DNA from: Hoeflea sp038900095
GTDB lineage: Bacteria > Pseudomonadota > Alphaproteobacteria > Rhizobiales > Rhizobiaceae
Direction of reading: 5' to 3'
DNA: 64,000 bases
Assembly: GCF_038900095.1 (NCBI RefSeq)
Contig: NZ_JBBMQQ010000004.1
Location: 186,001-250,000, forward strand
Shown here: positions 51,302-59,923 of the stretch, in pieces
Layout: each line of letters begins with the position of its first letter
Numbering within the stretch: the stretch's first letter is position 1
The notes under the pieces: model-generated
The model's input: the letters and a program-made list of their open reading frames with translations, nothing else
What the model was told of the DNA's origin: nothing
Databases searched by the model: none
Program-made: the position numbers and the translations under genes

Positions 51302-53197
51302 ATGGATTCGGCAGTGACAAAATTGGACAACCTCATCGACAGAATGAAGCTGGCTGGACGGCAAACCGCCGAATCCTGGCTCGGGTCGGCTGCGCTTGAC
51401 GCAGAGGCTCACGAGAGCCAGCTGCGCGCTATGACCCATTGCCTGTCCAGCGTCATCCTCGCGCCCGTGATCGCCGCTCCCGTTCTGCTGATGGCCTTCT
51501 CCTGGCCGCATGCGATTGCCGGTGCATTGGCCGCTGCCGCGATGCCGATTGCCGCGGCAGGGTTGCTCGCAGCCACCGGCTCGCCGCGTCTTGCCGGCCG
51601 TGCCAGCCTCGCTGCGGCTACCATCACGCTCGCTGGCCTTGCGGCCTGCAGCGGTGGGCTAGCGTCTCCGTTTCTGCCGCTGCTGGTATTGCTTCCGCTT
51701 GAGGTGGCAATGCAGTCGAGGCGGCTGCCGGGCCTGGCTCTCGGGTTGCTGGCCGCGGTCTCGGCAATGCTCGCAGTCGCGGCAATCGATGCGGCCGGTC
51801 AGGCCTTGCCCGTTACCGGTAGCGCTCCTGCTGCCGCAACCTTGGCTTTTGCCTTCTACGCACTGGTGCGCGGTCTGGTCTTTTCCCTGGAAAGCCAGCG
51901 TCCGGTTCAGGCCGTGGCCGCTTCCGTGCCGGTGCAGCCTGCCGAAACCCGCAATTCCGATTTTCTCGACCGACTTTCCGGCCTGGTGACGCTGCACAAT
52001 GTCCATGGTGACGTGGTGCGCGTGTCCGGCGCCGATTATGCCGACTTCACCCGGAAAATCGGCGATGTGTCCGGCAAGGGCTTTGTCAGCCGTATCCACG
52101 TCGCCGACCGCATTGCATTCCTGGATGCCATCGACAGTCTCCGCCGCGGCGAAGACCGCAGCCAGCTCGAATTGCGCTTTGACTGCCCCGGCGAAGCCTC
52201 CCAGTTTGTCCATGCCGCTGTCTCTCTCTCGGCCGAACGGGACGAGGACGGGGTGCTGTCGGGCATGTTGATCCAGACCCGCGACATTTCGGCCGAGGTG
52301 GCGGACTACTTCCGCGCCAACGCCGTCGTTGAAGAGGCCGAAAGCGCCAATGCTTCCAAGACCCGGTTTCTCGCCGCCGTCAGCCATGAGTTGCGCACGC
52401 CGCTCAACGCCATCATCGGCTTTTCCGATATTCTTGCGCGCGAAATGTTCGGCAAGTTCAGCGATGAACGCCAGCGCGAATATGTCGGCCTGATCCACCA
52501 GTCGGGCGAGCATCTGCTCTCGCTCGTCAACACCATGCTCGACATGTCCAAGATCGAGGCCGGACGTTATGAAGTGTTCGTCGAGCCATTCCCGATTGGC
52601 GATGTCATCGACAGCTGCGACGCGATGTTGCGGCTGCAGGCCTCCAACAGCCGGGTGACGCTAACCCGCAGGCTGGCCCGGGGTGCAGGCGAAGTCGTGG
52701 CCGACAGGAGCGCGGTGCAGCAGATCCTCATCAACCTGATCGGCAATGCCATCAAGTTCACCGAGCCCGGTGGAGTGGTCAATGTCGATGCCGCCATCCG
52801 CGACGGCCGGCTCCAGCTCATTGTCAGCGACACCGGCATCGGTATTCCTGCCGACAAGCTCGCCCGCATTGGCGAACCCTTCGTCCAGGCCCAAAACGAG
52901 CTTGGCCGCCATTACGAGGGAACAGGCCTCGGCCTGTCTCTGGTCAAGGGACTGGTGGATCTGCACGGCGGCACATTCACCATTGAAAGCACCGAGGGCG
53001 AGGGCACTGTCGTGACCATCGACCTGCCGGCCGACGGCTCCGGCGCCAACCGCCAGCCGTGCGACAACCCGTCGGGAACTGCCGTCGTGTTTCCGCCGGT
53101 TCTGCCGAAGGCCGCCAGCAAATCCGCTGGAATTCCGGCCCGAATTGATGCAAAAATCAGGAATGAAGACTATGCCGAGACAGCGCGTATCGCCTGA
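51302..53197 (+). CDS. Membrane PAS-type sensor histidine kinase of the DivJ/PleC group
   Basis: The 631-residue protein has about six membrane helices (residues 45-195), a PAS-like region (230-335), and a HisKA domain with phosphorylated His362 in FLAAVSHELRTPLNAIIGF. SDILAREMFGKF follows, typical of DivJ/PleC kinases. The ATPase domain has N-box LINLIGNAIKF, G1 VSDTGIGIP and G2 GTGLGLSLVKGLV. These kinases act on DivK in the CtrA cell-cycle pathway. Assignment to DivJ rather than PleC or another kinase is not possible here. Its end overlaps the peptidoglycan-binding gene by 26 bases. Confidence 0.85.
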   Translation: MDSAVTKLDNLIDRMKLAGRQTAESWLGSAALDAEAHESQLRAMTHCLSSVILAPVIAAPVLLMAFSWPHAIAGALAAAAMPIAAAGLLAATGSPRLAGRASLAAATITLAGLAACSGGLASPFLPLLVLLPLEVAMQSRRLPGLALGLLAAVSAMLAVAAIDAAGQALPVTGSAPAAATLAFAFYALVRGLVFSLESQRPVQAVAASVPVQPAETRNSDFLDRLSGLVTLHNVHGDVVRVSGADYADFTRKIGDVSGKGFVSRIHVADRIAFLDAIDSLRRGEDRSQLELRFDCPGEASQFVHAAVSLSAERDEDGVLSGMLIQTRDISAEVADYFRANAVVEEAESANASKTRFLAAVSHELRTPLNAIIGFSDILAREMFGKFSDERQREYVGLIHQSGEHLLSLVNTMLDMSKIEAGRYEVFVEPFPIGDVIDSCDAMLRLQASNSRVTLTRRLARGAGEVVADRSAVQQILINLIGNAIKFTEPGGVVNVDAAIRDGRLQLIVSDTGIGIPADKLARIGEPFVQAQNELGRHYEGTGLGLSLVKGLVDLHGGTFTIESTEGEGTVVTIDLPADGSGANRQPCDNPSGTAVVFPPVLPKAASKSAGIPARIDAKIRNEDYAETARIA

Positions 53198-54116
53198 CGT
53201 GTTTGATGATGAAGCCGCCAAGGGCCATGGCATTCTGGGAATGCTCGGTTCTGTCGTGTCGGCGCACCCCTCGCTTGCCGGGGGCAGTGTCGCGTTTGCC
53301 GTGATTTTCGGTTTTGTCGCCACCAATGCGATGTGGCATCAGCCCGGAAAGCATCCCGCTCCGATCCTCAAGACGCGTGATGTTGCGTCGACTGGCATTC
53401 CCGTCGCCACCGCTCGGCCGGTCGTCCAGACGCCTGTCACCCAGATGCCGTTCATCAAGGGCGCGCCGACAAGAACCGTGACCACCTACAGGATTGAACG
53501 CAGCGACAACACGTCCACCGCCTCGATCCCGGTTCCCAATGCCGTGCCCGCGCCAGCCGTGGCCCGGAATGTGGCCGAAGCCGCAGCCGCACCTGCGCCT
53601 GCCGCCGATCCGGTGCTTGCGCGGATGCAGACGATCCTTGCCGAAAAGGGGCTGTACTCGGGCGAGATCGACGGCCTGATGGGGCCGAAATCCGCAGCCG
53701 CCATCCGCGCCTGGGAAAAGAACAATGGCTATGCTGAAACCGGTGAGGCGAGCCCGTCGCTGCTGGCCATCATGGATCAGGGCAGGGCACCTGCAGCTGC
53801 CGTTGAAGTGGCAAGCAACCAGCCGGTGGTGCGCCCGACGCCAAAACCCCGGCCTGCCCCTGTTGTCGCCTCCGACACGCGCGCTGGCGAGCCGGTGACC
53901 ATTCCGGCACTGATCGCCGAAGGTCCCAGCGAACTGGTGCGCCAGATCCAGTCGGGTCTCTCCAACATCGCCTATGCCGATATCACCGTCGATGGCGTGG
54001 CCGGATCGCAGACCCGCGCTGCTATCAGCGCCTTCGAGAAGCATTACCGCCTGCCGGTCACCGGTGAACCCAACGAGACCGTGCTGAAGAAACTGCGCGA
54101 GATCGGCGCGCTGTGA
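53172..54116 (+). CDS. Membrane-anchored protein with two peptidoglycan-binding domains
   Basis: About 314 residues. One membrane helix (GSVAFAVIFGFVATNAM) near the N-terminus is followed by an Ala/Pro-rich linker and a first PG_binding_1 domain (MQTILAEKGLYSGEIDGLMG, then PKSAAAIRAWEKNNGY). A second one ends the protein (QIQSGLSNIAYADITVDGVA, then TRAAISAFEKHYRLPVTGEP). It should sit in the periplasm tethered to the wall. ATG 53172 has an AGGA site; ATG 53163 and 53148 are alternatives. Overlaps the kinase gene and DUF1491 gene, so the three are co-expressed. Confidence 0.85.
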   Translation: MPRQRVSPDVFDDEAAKGHGILGMLGSVVSAHPSLAGGSVAFAVIFGFVATNAMWHQPGKHPAPILKTRDVASTGIPVATARPVVQTPVTQMPFIKGAPTRTVTTYRIERSDNTSTASIPVPNAVPAPAVARNVAEAAAAPAPAADPVLARMQTILAEKGLYSGEIDGLMGPKSAAAIRAWEKNNGYAETGEASPSLLAIMDQGRAPAAAVEVASNQPVVRPTPKPRPAPVVASDTRAGEPVTIPALIAEGPSELVRQIQSGLSNIAYADITVDGVAGSQTRAAISAFEKHYRLPVTGEPNETVLKKLREIGAL

Positions 54117-54454
54117 GACTGAAGGCCGGCATATTCGTCTCGGCCCTGACGCGCCGGGTTTTCGCCGATGGCGGAATGGCCGCGATAGAAAAGCACGGCT
54201 CGGAAGAGGCGGGAGCGATATTCGTCCGCATCCGCTATCGCGATGGCACCGAAAGCCTCGCCGCGCCGGCGCCGCAGACAGCCTTCGACGACGAGCATCC
54301 CGACGGCCGGCTGTTCGAGCTCAGAAAAGACCGTGTTTCGGAACAGGAAGTCTCCGAAATGATCGCCCGCGAGGCGAAGTTCGATCCTGACATCTGGGTG
54401 GTGGAAATCGAGACCGAGACCCCTGAAACCTACCTGGATTTCATCGAGGAATAG
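54113..54454 (+). CDS. DUF1491 family protein
   Basis: The 113-residue protein starts with GTG and reads MRLKAGIFVSALTRRVFADG. GSEEAGAIFVRIRYRDGT and DPDIWVVEIETE of DUF1491 follow. Function unknown; the family is alphaproteobacterial and commonly sits behind a peptidoglycan-binding protein gene. Four-base overlap with that gene (GTGA). Confidence 0.85.
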   Translation: MRLKAGIFVSALTRRVFADGGMAAIEKHGSEEAGAIFVRIRYRDGTESLAAPAPQTAFDDEHPDGRLFELRKDRVSEQEVSEMIAREAKFDPDIWVVEIETETPETYLDFIEE

Positions 54455-54590
54455 GCCCCGAAAGCGGGCCTGATCCGGGGATTGCCGTGCAAGACCGGCA
54501 ACCCGGTCGTGCGCAATTTTAGCGAAGATCGTAAGGCATCATTATGGGATCGGGCGCATGGTCGAGGCGTCAAATCGGATCGGGGTGATG

Positions 54591-54872
54591 ATGACGAAAT
54601 TCTCGACATGGCTGGTTGCCGGTATGATTGCCGCTTTTCTTGCTCCGTTCGCGGTAAGTCACGGCGGATCGAAAATTCTGCAGGTGCAGACAGAAAACTC
54701 TGGCTCCTGCGTGATCAAGGGAAACATCAGCGTTACCAGCGGTGAGCGGATCTATCATGTGCCCGGTCAGGAATATTACGCAAAAACCAGGATATCCCCG
54801 CAATATGGCGAGCGCTGGTTTTGTTCCGAAGCCGATGCAAGGGCCGCCGGCTGGAGAAAAGCCTGGCGGTAA
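54591..54872 (+). CDS. Small exported protein with a two-Cys C-terminal domain
   Basis: The 93-residue protein has a signal peptide (MTKFSTWLVAGMIAAFLAPF) and a domain reading CVIKGNISVTSGERIYHVPG followed by QEYYAKTRISPQYGERWFCS. This block is also found at the C-terminus of some secreted nuclease-like rhizobial proteins. Two Cys could form a disulfide. ATG 54591 (or 54588) follows a GGGG stretch. Function unknown. Confidence 0.7.
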   Translation: MTKFSTWLVAGMIAAFLAPFAVSHGGSKILQVQTENSGSCVIKGNISVTSGERIYHVPGQEYYAKTRISPQYGERWFCSEADARAAGWRKAWR

Positions 54873-55199
54873 TCGGTTGCCCTTTTCCTGTTAGGGATCG
54901 TCCCTGCCGCTCAGTGAGCTCCGGGACCGGCCATTCGCAGCTGCTTCGGCGCGCTACCGAATGTCTCCCCGCAAGGCGTGCGAAAACTGGCTCTCGGACT
55001 GATTGATGGCTGGCATCGGTTCAGCGAAAGCATGATTCATGACTTCAGGGTATCGACGCGTGAAAACAACCGGATAGAGCGGTTGCGTGACTCTGTTTGA
55101 CAGGACGCATTTGAACGCCGGAGCGGGCGAGCCGAAACGGGCTTTGCCGCTGCCGGATGAGGGCAGGCATCCGTGATATGCGGAGAATCCGGGCCTGGT
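54873..55199. other. Intergenic region without recognised features
   Basis: These 327 bases lie between the convergent ends of the small exported protein gene and the DUF2336 gene. I see no credible gene, and no hairpin with a T-run on either strand. Confidence 0.5.
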
Positions 55200-56375
55200 T
55201 CAGCCGGTCTTGCGCGGGGTGGAGAGCCGGTGGCGGGCATCGCGCGGCGAGATCCGCCGTTCGGTGTCCTGCCGCACAGGCTTGCCGTCGGCCAGCGCCG
55301 GAACATGGGCGGCGGCGCCATTGGTGTAGCTGTCCGCCCGCTGCCAGGCCTGCAGCCGTGCGGCGCAACTGTCGCCGTCGAGTTCCTCGATCAGGTCGGT
55401 TGCCAGTGTGTGCCGGGCTGACGGTTTGGCCAGATGCGGAAAGAAACTCTCGAGCGCCGATTTGATGGTGCTCTCCGGAGCGCCCAGTCCGATCAGGGCC
55501 GTCGCCAGTTGCCGGCCCGACAGATCCATCATGATGCGTTCGGCGAGCGCATAGCTCGCGCCCATGGCATCGGCCAGTGCCGTGGCGAACCAGGATTCCT
55601 GGTCGGTCCTGGCATGGCGTGCCAGCTGCGCCAGCCGCACGTCTCCGACCCGGCGCCGTGCTGCGGCCGTTGCGGCATCGCTGGCGGGTTCTGTGCTTGC
55701 GGGTTTCGTGCTGGCGGGGGTGAGCGCGTCGCTTGCTATCGGCTTGCGCGTGCTTGTCGGCCGGTTGAGCGGCGATTTCGGCGTCGGGCTTGCCGCCACC
55801 AGTGCCTTGAGCTGTGCCCTGAGCTTCTCGCTCGGATCGAGCGGCGGCGCATCCACGGTCGGCCTCGTGGTTGCGGCCCGGGGCGACGCGGGGGCGCGCA
55901 CTGGGGTTGTGGCGGGATCCGGAATCAGCCCGCGCAGCACCAGAAGCCCGTCGACCGACGGATCTTTCAGTTCCTGCAGCTTGGCAATCGCCTGCGGCGA
56001 CAGGTCCGAACGCCGTGCAGCGGCACGCGCATGCGGCGCGCCGTGGCGCATCACCGCCCGTGTCAGCGCGGTTTCGTTGAGCAGCGGATAATGCACGATG
56101 AAAGGTGCGGCAATGGCGATCGGCTCGTTGATCAGCATCTCCGCCACGTCCTCGGGAACCCGTGACAGCCGTGACAGTGTCGCCGACGCGGTGCGGCGGG
56201 TTTCCTGGCTGGCGGCGGTGAAGAGCGGGATGAAGAGCTGGGAAAACCGGGCCAGATCCTGGCGCGAGGGATGATCGAGGCACTCAAGGGCGCTGATGGC
56301 TGCCATCAGCACCGCATCCTTGCGGCGGGCGCCATCTGGCCGTTCAAGGTCGCGGAAATTGTCTGACACGGGCAC
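55200..56375 (-). CDS. DUF2336 family protein
   Basis: The 391-residue protein has a HEAT-like helical N-terminal half (LMAAISALECLDHPSRQDLA, then FIPLFTAASQETRRTASATL and VPEDVAEMLINEPIAIAAPF) typical of DUF2336. A Pro/Ser/Ala-rich middle follows, and a second helical region with VGDVRLAQLARHARTDQESW. DUF2336 proteins are common in alphaproteobacteria and of unknown function. A CtrA-like site lies 50 bases upstream of its start, shared with the divergent small gene. Confidence 0.82.
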   Translation of the reverse strand: MPVSDNFRDLERPDGARRKDAVLMAAISALECLDHPSRQDLARFSQLFIPLFTAASQETRRTASATLSRLSRVPEDVAEMLINEPIAIAAPFIVHYPLLNETALTRAVMRHGAPHARAAARRSDLSPQAIAKLQELKDPSVDGLLVLRGLIPDPATTPVRAPASPRAATTRPTVDAPPLDPSEKLRAQLKALVAASPTPKSPLNRPTSTRKPIASDALTPASTKPASTEPASDAATAAARRRVGDVRLAQLARHARTDQESWFATALADAMGASYALAERIMMDLSGRQLATALIGLGAPESTIKSALESFFPHLAKPSARHTLATDLIEELDGDSCAARLQAWQRADSYTNGAAAHVPALADGKPVRQDTERRISPRDARHRLSTPRKTG

Positions 56376-56424
56376 ACCTTACTCAAACGCAACAAGATAC
56401 TTCCGTCAACTTATCCCAAAAGCG

Positions 56425-56440
56425 TTAGCGAGCTGTTAAC
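56425..56440. promoter_or_regulatory. Candidate CtrA-binding site
   Basis: TTAG-N7-TTAAC, one mismatch from the CtrA full site TTAA-N7-TTAAC, between the divergent DUF2336 gene (start 56375) and the 91-residue protein gene (start 56477). Confidence 0.5.
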
Positions 56441-56476
56441 CAAGTGATGGCTTGATGCATTTTAGCAAGGAGAAAA

Positions 56477-56752
56477 ATGTCGAGCGTATTTCCTGTTCCA
56501 CCGAGTTGGAGTCCAGAAATGACGACAATATTGGCCTTTGATCAATCGAGATGTCGCAAGGCAAATGCCGCAACATCTTCAGTCAATGCACCCGGTAAAA
56601 CTGCCGAAGTGATAATGTTTACCGGCATCCGCCGCGAACCGCTGTATGCAAGTACCGGTTTGCCTGTGCCGGTCATGCATGAACCGATGTTCGATGATTC
56701 CGCGCCCGACAAGCCGACCGGCCGGAAACGCCGCCGCGGCAAGAACGCCTGA
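56477..56752 (+). CDS. 91-residue protein of unknown function
   Basis: ATG 56477 follows AAGGAGA at an ideal distance, good support for translation. The protein reads MSSVFPVPPSWSPEMTTILA and ends in a basic tail GRKRRRGKNA. No family is recognised, and no membrane segment or repeat is visible. It stops three bases before the end of the convergent gate-domain gene. Confidence 0.6.
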   Translation: MSSVFPVPPSWSPEMTTILAFDQSRCRKANAATSSVNAPGKTAEVIMFTGIRREPLYASTGLPVPVMHEPMFDDSAPDKPTGRKRRRGKNA

Positions 56753-56755
56753 GAC

Positions 56756-57715
56756 CTAGGCCTTTTGCCGGAACGCGTGGGCATAAAACCTCTCGTCGGC
56801 CAGACGGCCAAGCAGGGCGGCAATCAGCGCGGTGGCCAGAACCGCGAACGCCAGCCGGCCCGCAAGCACACCGGATATGTCGGCGCCAAGCGCCATCACG
56901 ATCAACGTGTCCTCGATCACGCTGTGGGCGAAACCCATGAAGACGCAGGACAGGAAAATCTGCCGTGGTGGCAGCGCATCCGATTGCGCCTCGCGGATCA
57001 GAAGTCCGGCACCGTAGGAAATTCCCAGGAACAGGCCCACAGCGGTGAGGTGTCCTGCTTCGCCCCGGATGCCGGCGAGCCGCAACACCGGTGAAAGAAG
57101 CTTCATCATCCAGTCCAGCAGTCCGCTCGTCTTGAGGATCAGCAGGGACCAGGACAGGACAACCAGAACCACAAGCATCCAGATCATCGTCTCCGCCAGC
57201 CCCTGGAAGAACACCGCCCAGTCGGGGGTTGCCGTCATCGGGATCCAGGCCGGGTTGACCGGCGCCGACAACCAGCCGGTGAAGGCGAGAATGTGGTGCA
57301 GCACGAAAGCGTAGAGCAGGCCGCCGGCAATGCGCAGGACCGTCGTTACGGTCATGCCCGGGCCTGCCATCTGGATAATCTTCTGCTCGACCGGCAGCCC
57401 GTGCGCAAACAGGATGAGCGACGAGAACACCGTCACGTCGGCCACACTGAGCGAGGATACCGGAACCAGGGTGAAAAGCAGCGGTACGGCGCCCCATATT
57501 CCGACAACCATGGCTGTCAGCCAGGCAAGGCCAAGTTCGGATGGCAAGCCGACCAGGTCCATCACCGGCGCAAAGGCAGGGGCTATCGCTTCGATCGCTC
57601 CCATCCGCGACAGCACTTCCGTCAGGATGGTGATCGGAACCATGATCCGGACGAGAACCCAGTAAATATTCAGGGAATCAAGTGTGTTGCGCGAAATGGC
57701 CTTGAACAGGGGCAT
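56756..57715 (-). CDS. Nucleoside-recognition (gate) domain membrane protein
   Basis: The 319-residue protein has about eight membrane helices. It has two gate-type segments: IMVPITILTEVLSRMGAIEA with AWLTAMVVGIWGAVPLLF, and AGHLTAVGLFLGISYGAGLL, as in YjiH/SpmA/FeoB-gate proteins. Likely a transporter for a small metabolite, substrate unknown. It is divergent from an Lrp-type regulator with an operator between them, so an amino acid or derived compound is a fair guess. Confidence 0.82.
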   Translation of the reverse strand: MPLFKAISRNTLDSLNIYWVLVRIMVPITILTEVLSRMGAIEAIAPAFAPVMDLVGLPSELGLAWLTAMVVGIWGAVPLLFTLVPVSSLSVADVTVFSSLILFAHGLPVEQKIIQMAGPGMTVTTVLRIAGGLLYAFVLHHILAFTGWLSAPVNPAWIPMTATPDWAVFFQGLAETMIWMLVVLVVLSWSLLILKTSGLLDWMMKLLSPVLRLAGIRGEAGHLTAVGLFLGISYGAGLLIREAQSDALPPRQIFLSCVFMGFAHSVIEDTLIVMALGADISGVLAGRLAFAVLATALIAALLGRLADERFYAHAFRQKA

Positions 57716-57874
57716 CGTGGTTTCCTTTCAGCTTGCCGGGCGCTGCAACTGTCGTCCGTGTTTTTCAACGAAAGCACGGCAGTGGATGGGCAGGCGTTAG
57801 GCAGGCTCCTCCGAGGTTGCCTCGATTACCTAGCCGGACCCGGTTCGAATTTGTGGTCAAAAATTGTGATTGTA

Positions 57875-57889
57875 TGCAATATTATTGCA
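57875..57889. promoter_or_regulatory. Candidate Lrp/AsnC operator
   Basis: TGCAATA-T-TATTGCA is a perfect 7-bp palindrome 30 bases upstream of the Lrp-family gene and 160 bases from the divergent gate-domain gene. Lrp-type proteins favour such AT-centred dyads. Confidence 0.65.
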
Positions 57890-57918
57890 AATACGCAGGC
57901 GGTGGACGGAGTGCGGGA

Positions 57919-58371
57919 ATGGATAAGATTGACCGGAAGCTTTTGAACCTGATGCAGCGGGATGCCTCGCGCACCAATGTCGACATGGCCGACGAGGTTG
58001 GCCTGTCGCCGTCAAGCTGCCTGCGCCGGCTGCAGCGGCTGCGCAAATCAGGCGTGATCGAGCGCATTGTCGCGATCCTCAACCCGGCCCGGGCAGGGCG
58101 CGTGATCAAGGCATTCGTCACGGTGGAACTGAAACTGCACGGCGAGCAGCAGATGCGCCGTTTTCTCGAAATCGCCAGTGCGGAAGAGGCGGTTTCGCAC
58201 GCCTATGCCGTTACCGGGGCAACCGATGTGGTGCTGATGTTGCGCCTGCGCGACATGGAGGAGTTCGACCTGCTCTGTGACAGGCTGTTCCGCGACCAGA
58301 ACAATGTTGCCCGCTTCTTCACCATGGTCGTCATAAGGACGGCGAAAGAGGAAACGGCGATACCGCTTTAG
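57919..58371 (+). CDS. Lrp/AsnC-family regulator
   Basis: The 150-residue protein starts MDKIDRKLLNLMQRDASRTN, with the helix-turn-helix VDMADEVGLSPSSCLRRLQR. The ligand-binding RAM domain follows (VIKAFVTVELKLHGEQQMRR, then VTGATDVVLMLRLRDMEEFD). Lrp proteins sense amino acids. Divergent from the gate-domain transporter, with a perfect palindrome between, so it probably controls that transporter. ATG 57919 is the homology start; an upstream in-frame start would overlap the palindrome. Confidence 0.9.
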   Translation: MDKIDRKLLNLMQRDASRTNVDMADEVGLSPSSCLRRLQRLRKSGVIERIVAILNPARAGRVIKAFVTVELKLHGEQQMRRFLEIASAEEAVSHAYAVTGATDVVLMLRLRDMEEFDLLCDRLFRDQNNVARFFTMVVIRTAKEETAIPL

Positions 58372-58492
58372 ACCAGCCGATGGACGGAATGGACTGCGAT
58401 GCCAGGCCCTGCCGTCCGCTCAAGGCCGCGCCCACCCGCTGGAGGAGGTTGCCTCCAGACAGGTGGGCGCGTGTGGTTGAGTGCCTGCGCTT

Positions 58493-59767
58493 TTACTTCA
58501 GCTTGTGCATCGCCAGCATCTTCATGATGGCGCTTTCGTAATAGGTCTCGGTAATGCCCTTGCGGACCTTGTGCATGAAGTACTTCTCGAACGCCACCTT
58601 GGCCAGGTGCACCCACATGCCTTCGGCGGCCCAGTTGACATTGCGCGGCGGGTTTTGCGGTTGCGCCAGGAAAGCCACGCCGCGGTCGCCGAAATCGGCC
58701 AGGCAGAAAGCGTTCCAGGTGGCTTCCTCTTCCGGCGTGCTCCCGGCCAGCAGCGCCTTGATGTTCTTGGCCGTGGCCAGCACCATGCTTTCGATCATGT
58801 AGCCGGTCTTCGGCACACCGGTGGGCACCGGGGTCTTTTCCATCGGCGGAATGGCAATCGCCACGCCGATGCCGAAGATATTGGGATATTTCGGGTTGCG
58901 CTGGTGCTTGTCGACGATGATGAAGCCACGCGGATTGACCAGTCCCTCGATGTCACGCACGGCGGCGATGCCGCGGAAGGCGGGCAGCATCATCGAATAT
59001 TTGAAATCGAGTTCATGCCTGGTCTTTTCCGAGCCGTCATCATTGAGTTCGGAGACCGTCATGGTGCCGGCTTCGACCTTCTCCACCTTGGCGTTGGTGA
59101 TCCAGCGCACGCTGCTCTGGCGCATCTCGTGCTCGAGCAGGCCCTTGGTGTCGCCGACACCGCCGAGGCCGAGGTGGCCGATATAGGGTTCGGCGGTGAC
59201 GAAGGTCATCGGAACCTTGTCGCGGATCTTGCGGTTGCGCAGTTCCTTGTCGAGGATCATCGCATATTCGTAAGCCGGGCCGTAACACGAAGCACCTTGT
59301 GCCGCGCCGACGATGATCGGGCCGGGATCAGCGCAGAAGGCTTCGAAGGCGGCATTGGCCTGGGTTGCGTGATCGACGGTGCAGACCGACTGGGTATAGC
59401 CCTCAGGGCCGAAACCCTCGATCTCGTCGAAGGCCAGTTCCGGACCGGTGGCGATCACCAGGTAGTCGTAATCGACCGAACTGCCGTCTTCCATCTCGAT
59501 CCGGTTTTCCTCCGGATGCAGCTTTTTGGCCGAGGCCTGAACAAACTCGATGCCATGCTTTTTCATCAGCGGCGCCAGCTCGATCGTGATGTCGCTCTTC
59601 TCGCGCCAGCCGACGCCAACCCACGGATTGGACGGGGTGAACTGGAAGCTTTCCGCCTTGTTGACCAGAACGATGGGGTGATCTTTCCCAAGTTCAGCCT
59701 TGAGATCGAAGACCATGGAGATGCCGCCAAGTCCGGCGCCAAGGACGACAATGTTAGACTTTTTCAT
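58493..59767 (-). CDS. sqr: Sulfide:quinone oxidoreductase-like flavoprotein
   Basis: The 424-residue protein has the FAD motif VVLGAGLGGISMVFDL, the second motif DYDYLVIATGPELAF and the FAD end GYMIESMVLATAKNI. Cysteines at 129, 161 and 355 match in order and spacing the three catalytic Cys of sulfide:quinone oxidoreductases, supporting a true SQR that oxidises sulfide and passes electrons to quinone at the membrane face. The C-terminal amphipathic helix region binds the membrane. A perfect FNR/FixK box upstream suggests induction at low oxygen. Confidence 0.9.
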   Translation of the reverse strand: MKKSNIVVLGAGLGGISMVFDLKAELGKDHPIVLVNKAESFQFTPSNPWVGVGWREKSDITIELAPLMKKHGIEFVQASAKKLHPEENRIEMEDGSSVDYDYLVIATGPELAFDEIEGFGPEGYTQSVCTVDHATQANAAFEAFCADPGPIIVGAAQGASCYGPAYEYAMILDKELRNRKIRDKVPMTFVTAEPYIGHLGLGGVGDTKGLLEHEMRQSSVRWITNAKVEKVEAGTMTVSELNDDGSEKTRHELDFKYSMMLPAFRGIAAVRDIEGLVNPRGFIIVDKHQRNPKYPNIFGIGVAIAIPPMEKTPVPTGVPKTGYMIESMVLATAKNIKALLAGSTPEEEATWNAFCLADFGDRGVAFLAQPQNPPRNVNWAAEGMWVHLAKVAFEKYFMHKVRKGITETYYESAIMKMLAMHKLK

Positions 59768-59804
59768 GTGCTTAGCCTCCGTTAGCCCGGAAAATCCGCG
59801 CCTG

Positions 59805-59834
59805 CATATATATGTGGTTGTTGATATATATATA
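59805..59834 (-). promoter_or_regulatory. Core promoter and palindromes of the sulfide oxidoreductase gene
   Basis: If the FNR/FixK box sits at -41.5, transcription starts at 59822 and the -10 is TATATA at 59834-59829. A perfect 10-base palindrome, CATATATATG at 59805-59814, lies just downstream of that start and is placed like a repressor site. Confidence 0.55.
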
Positions 59835-59856
59835 GCGCGTGCGGCCGTACTTCTTA

Positions 59857-59870
59857 TTGATCAAGATCAA
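59857..59870 (-). promoter_or_regulatory. FNR/FixK box
   Basis: TTGAT-CAAG-ATCAA is a perfect match to the FNR/Anr/FixK consensus TTGAT-N4-ATCAA, centred 96 bases upstream of the sulfide oxidoreductase start. Confidence 0.85.
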
Positions 59871-59923
59871 TGAGCGGTACGGCTTCACACCGGGCGGGAG
59901 GTCTTGGTTCAGGTGGGGAAACG

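Noticed and set aside
50933..51511. 192-codon minus-strand frame overlapping the kinase start
   Set aside because: Runs into the kinase coding region on the opposite strand and has no recognisable domain.
58481..59785. A 434-codon frame antisense to the sulfide oxidoreductase
   Set aside because: Exact shadow of a gene with catalytic cysteines and FAD motifs.
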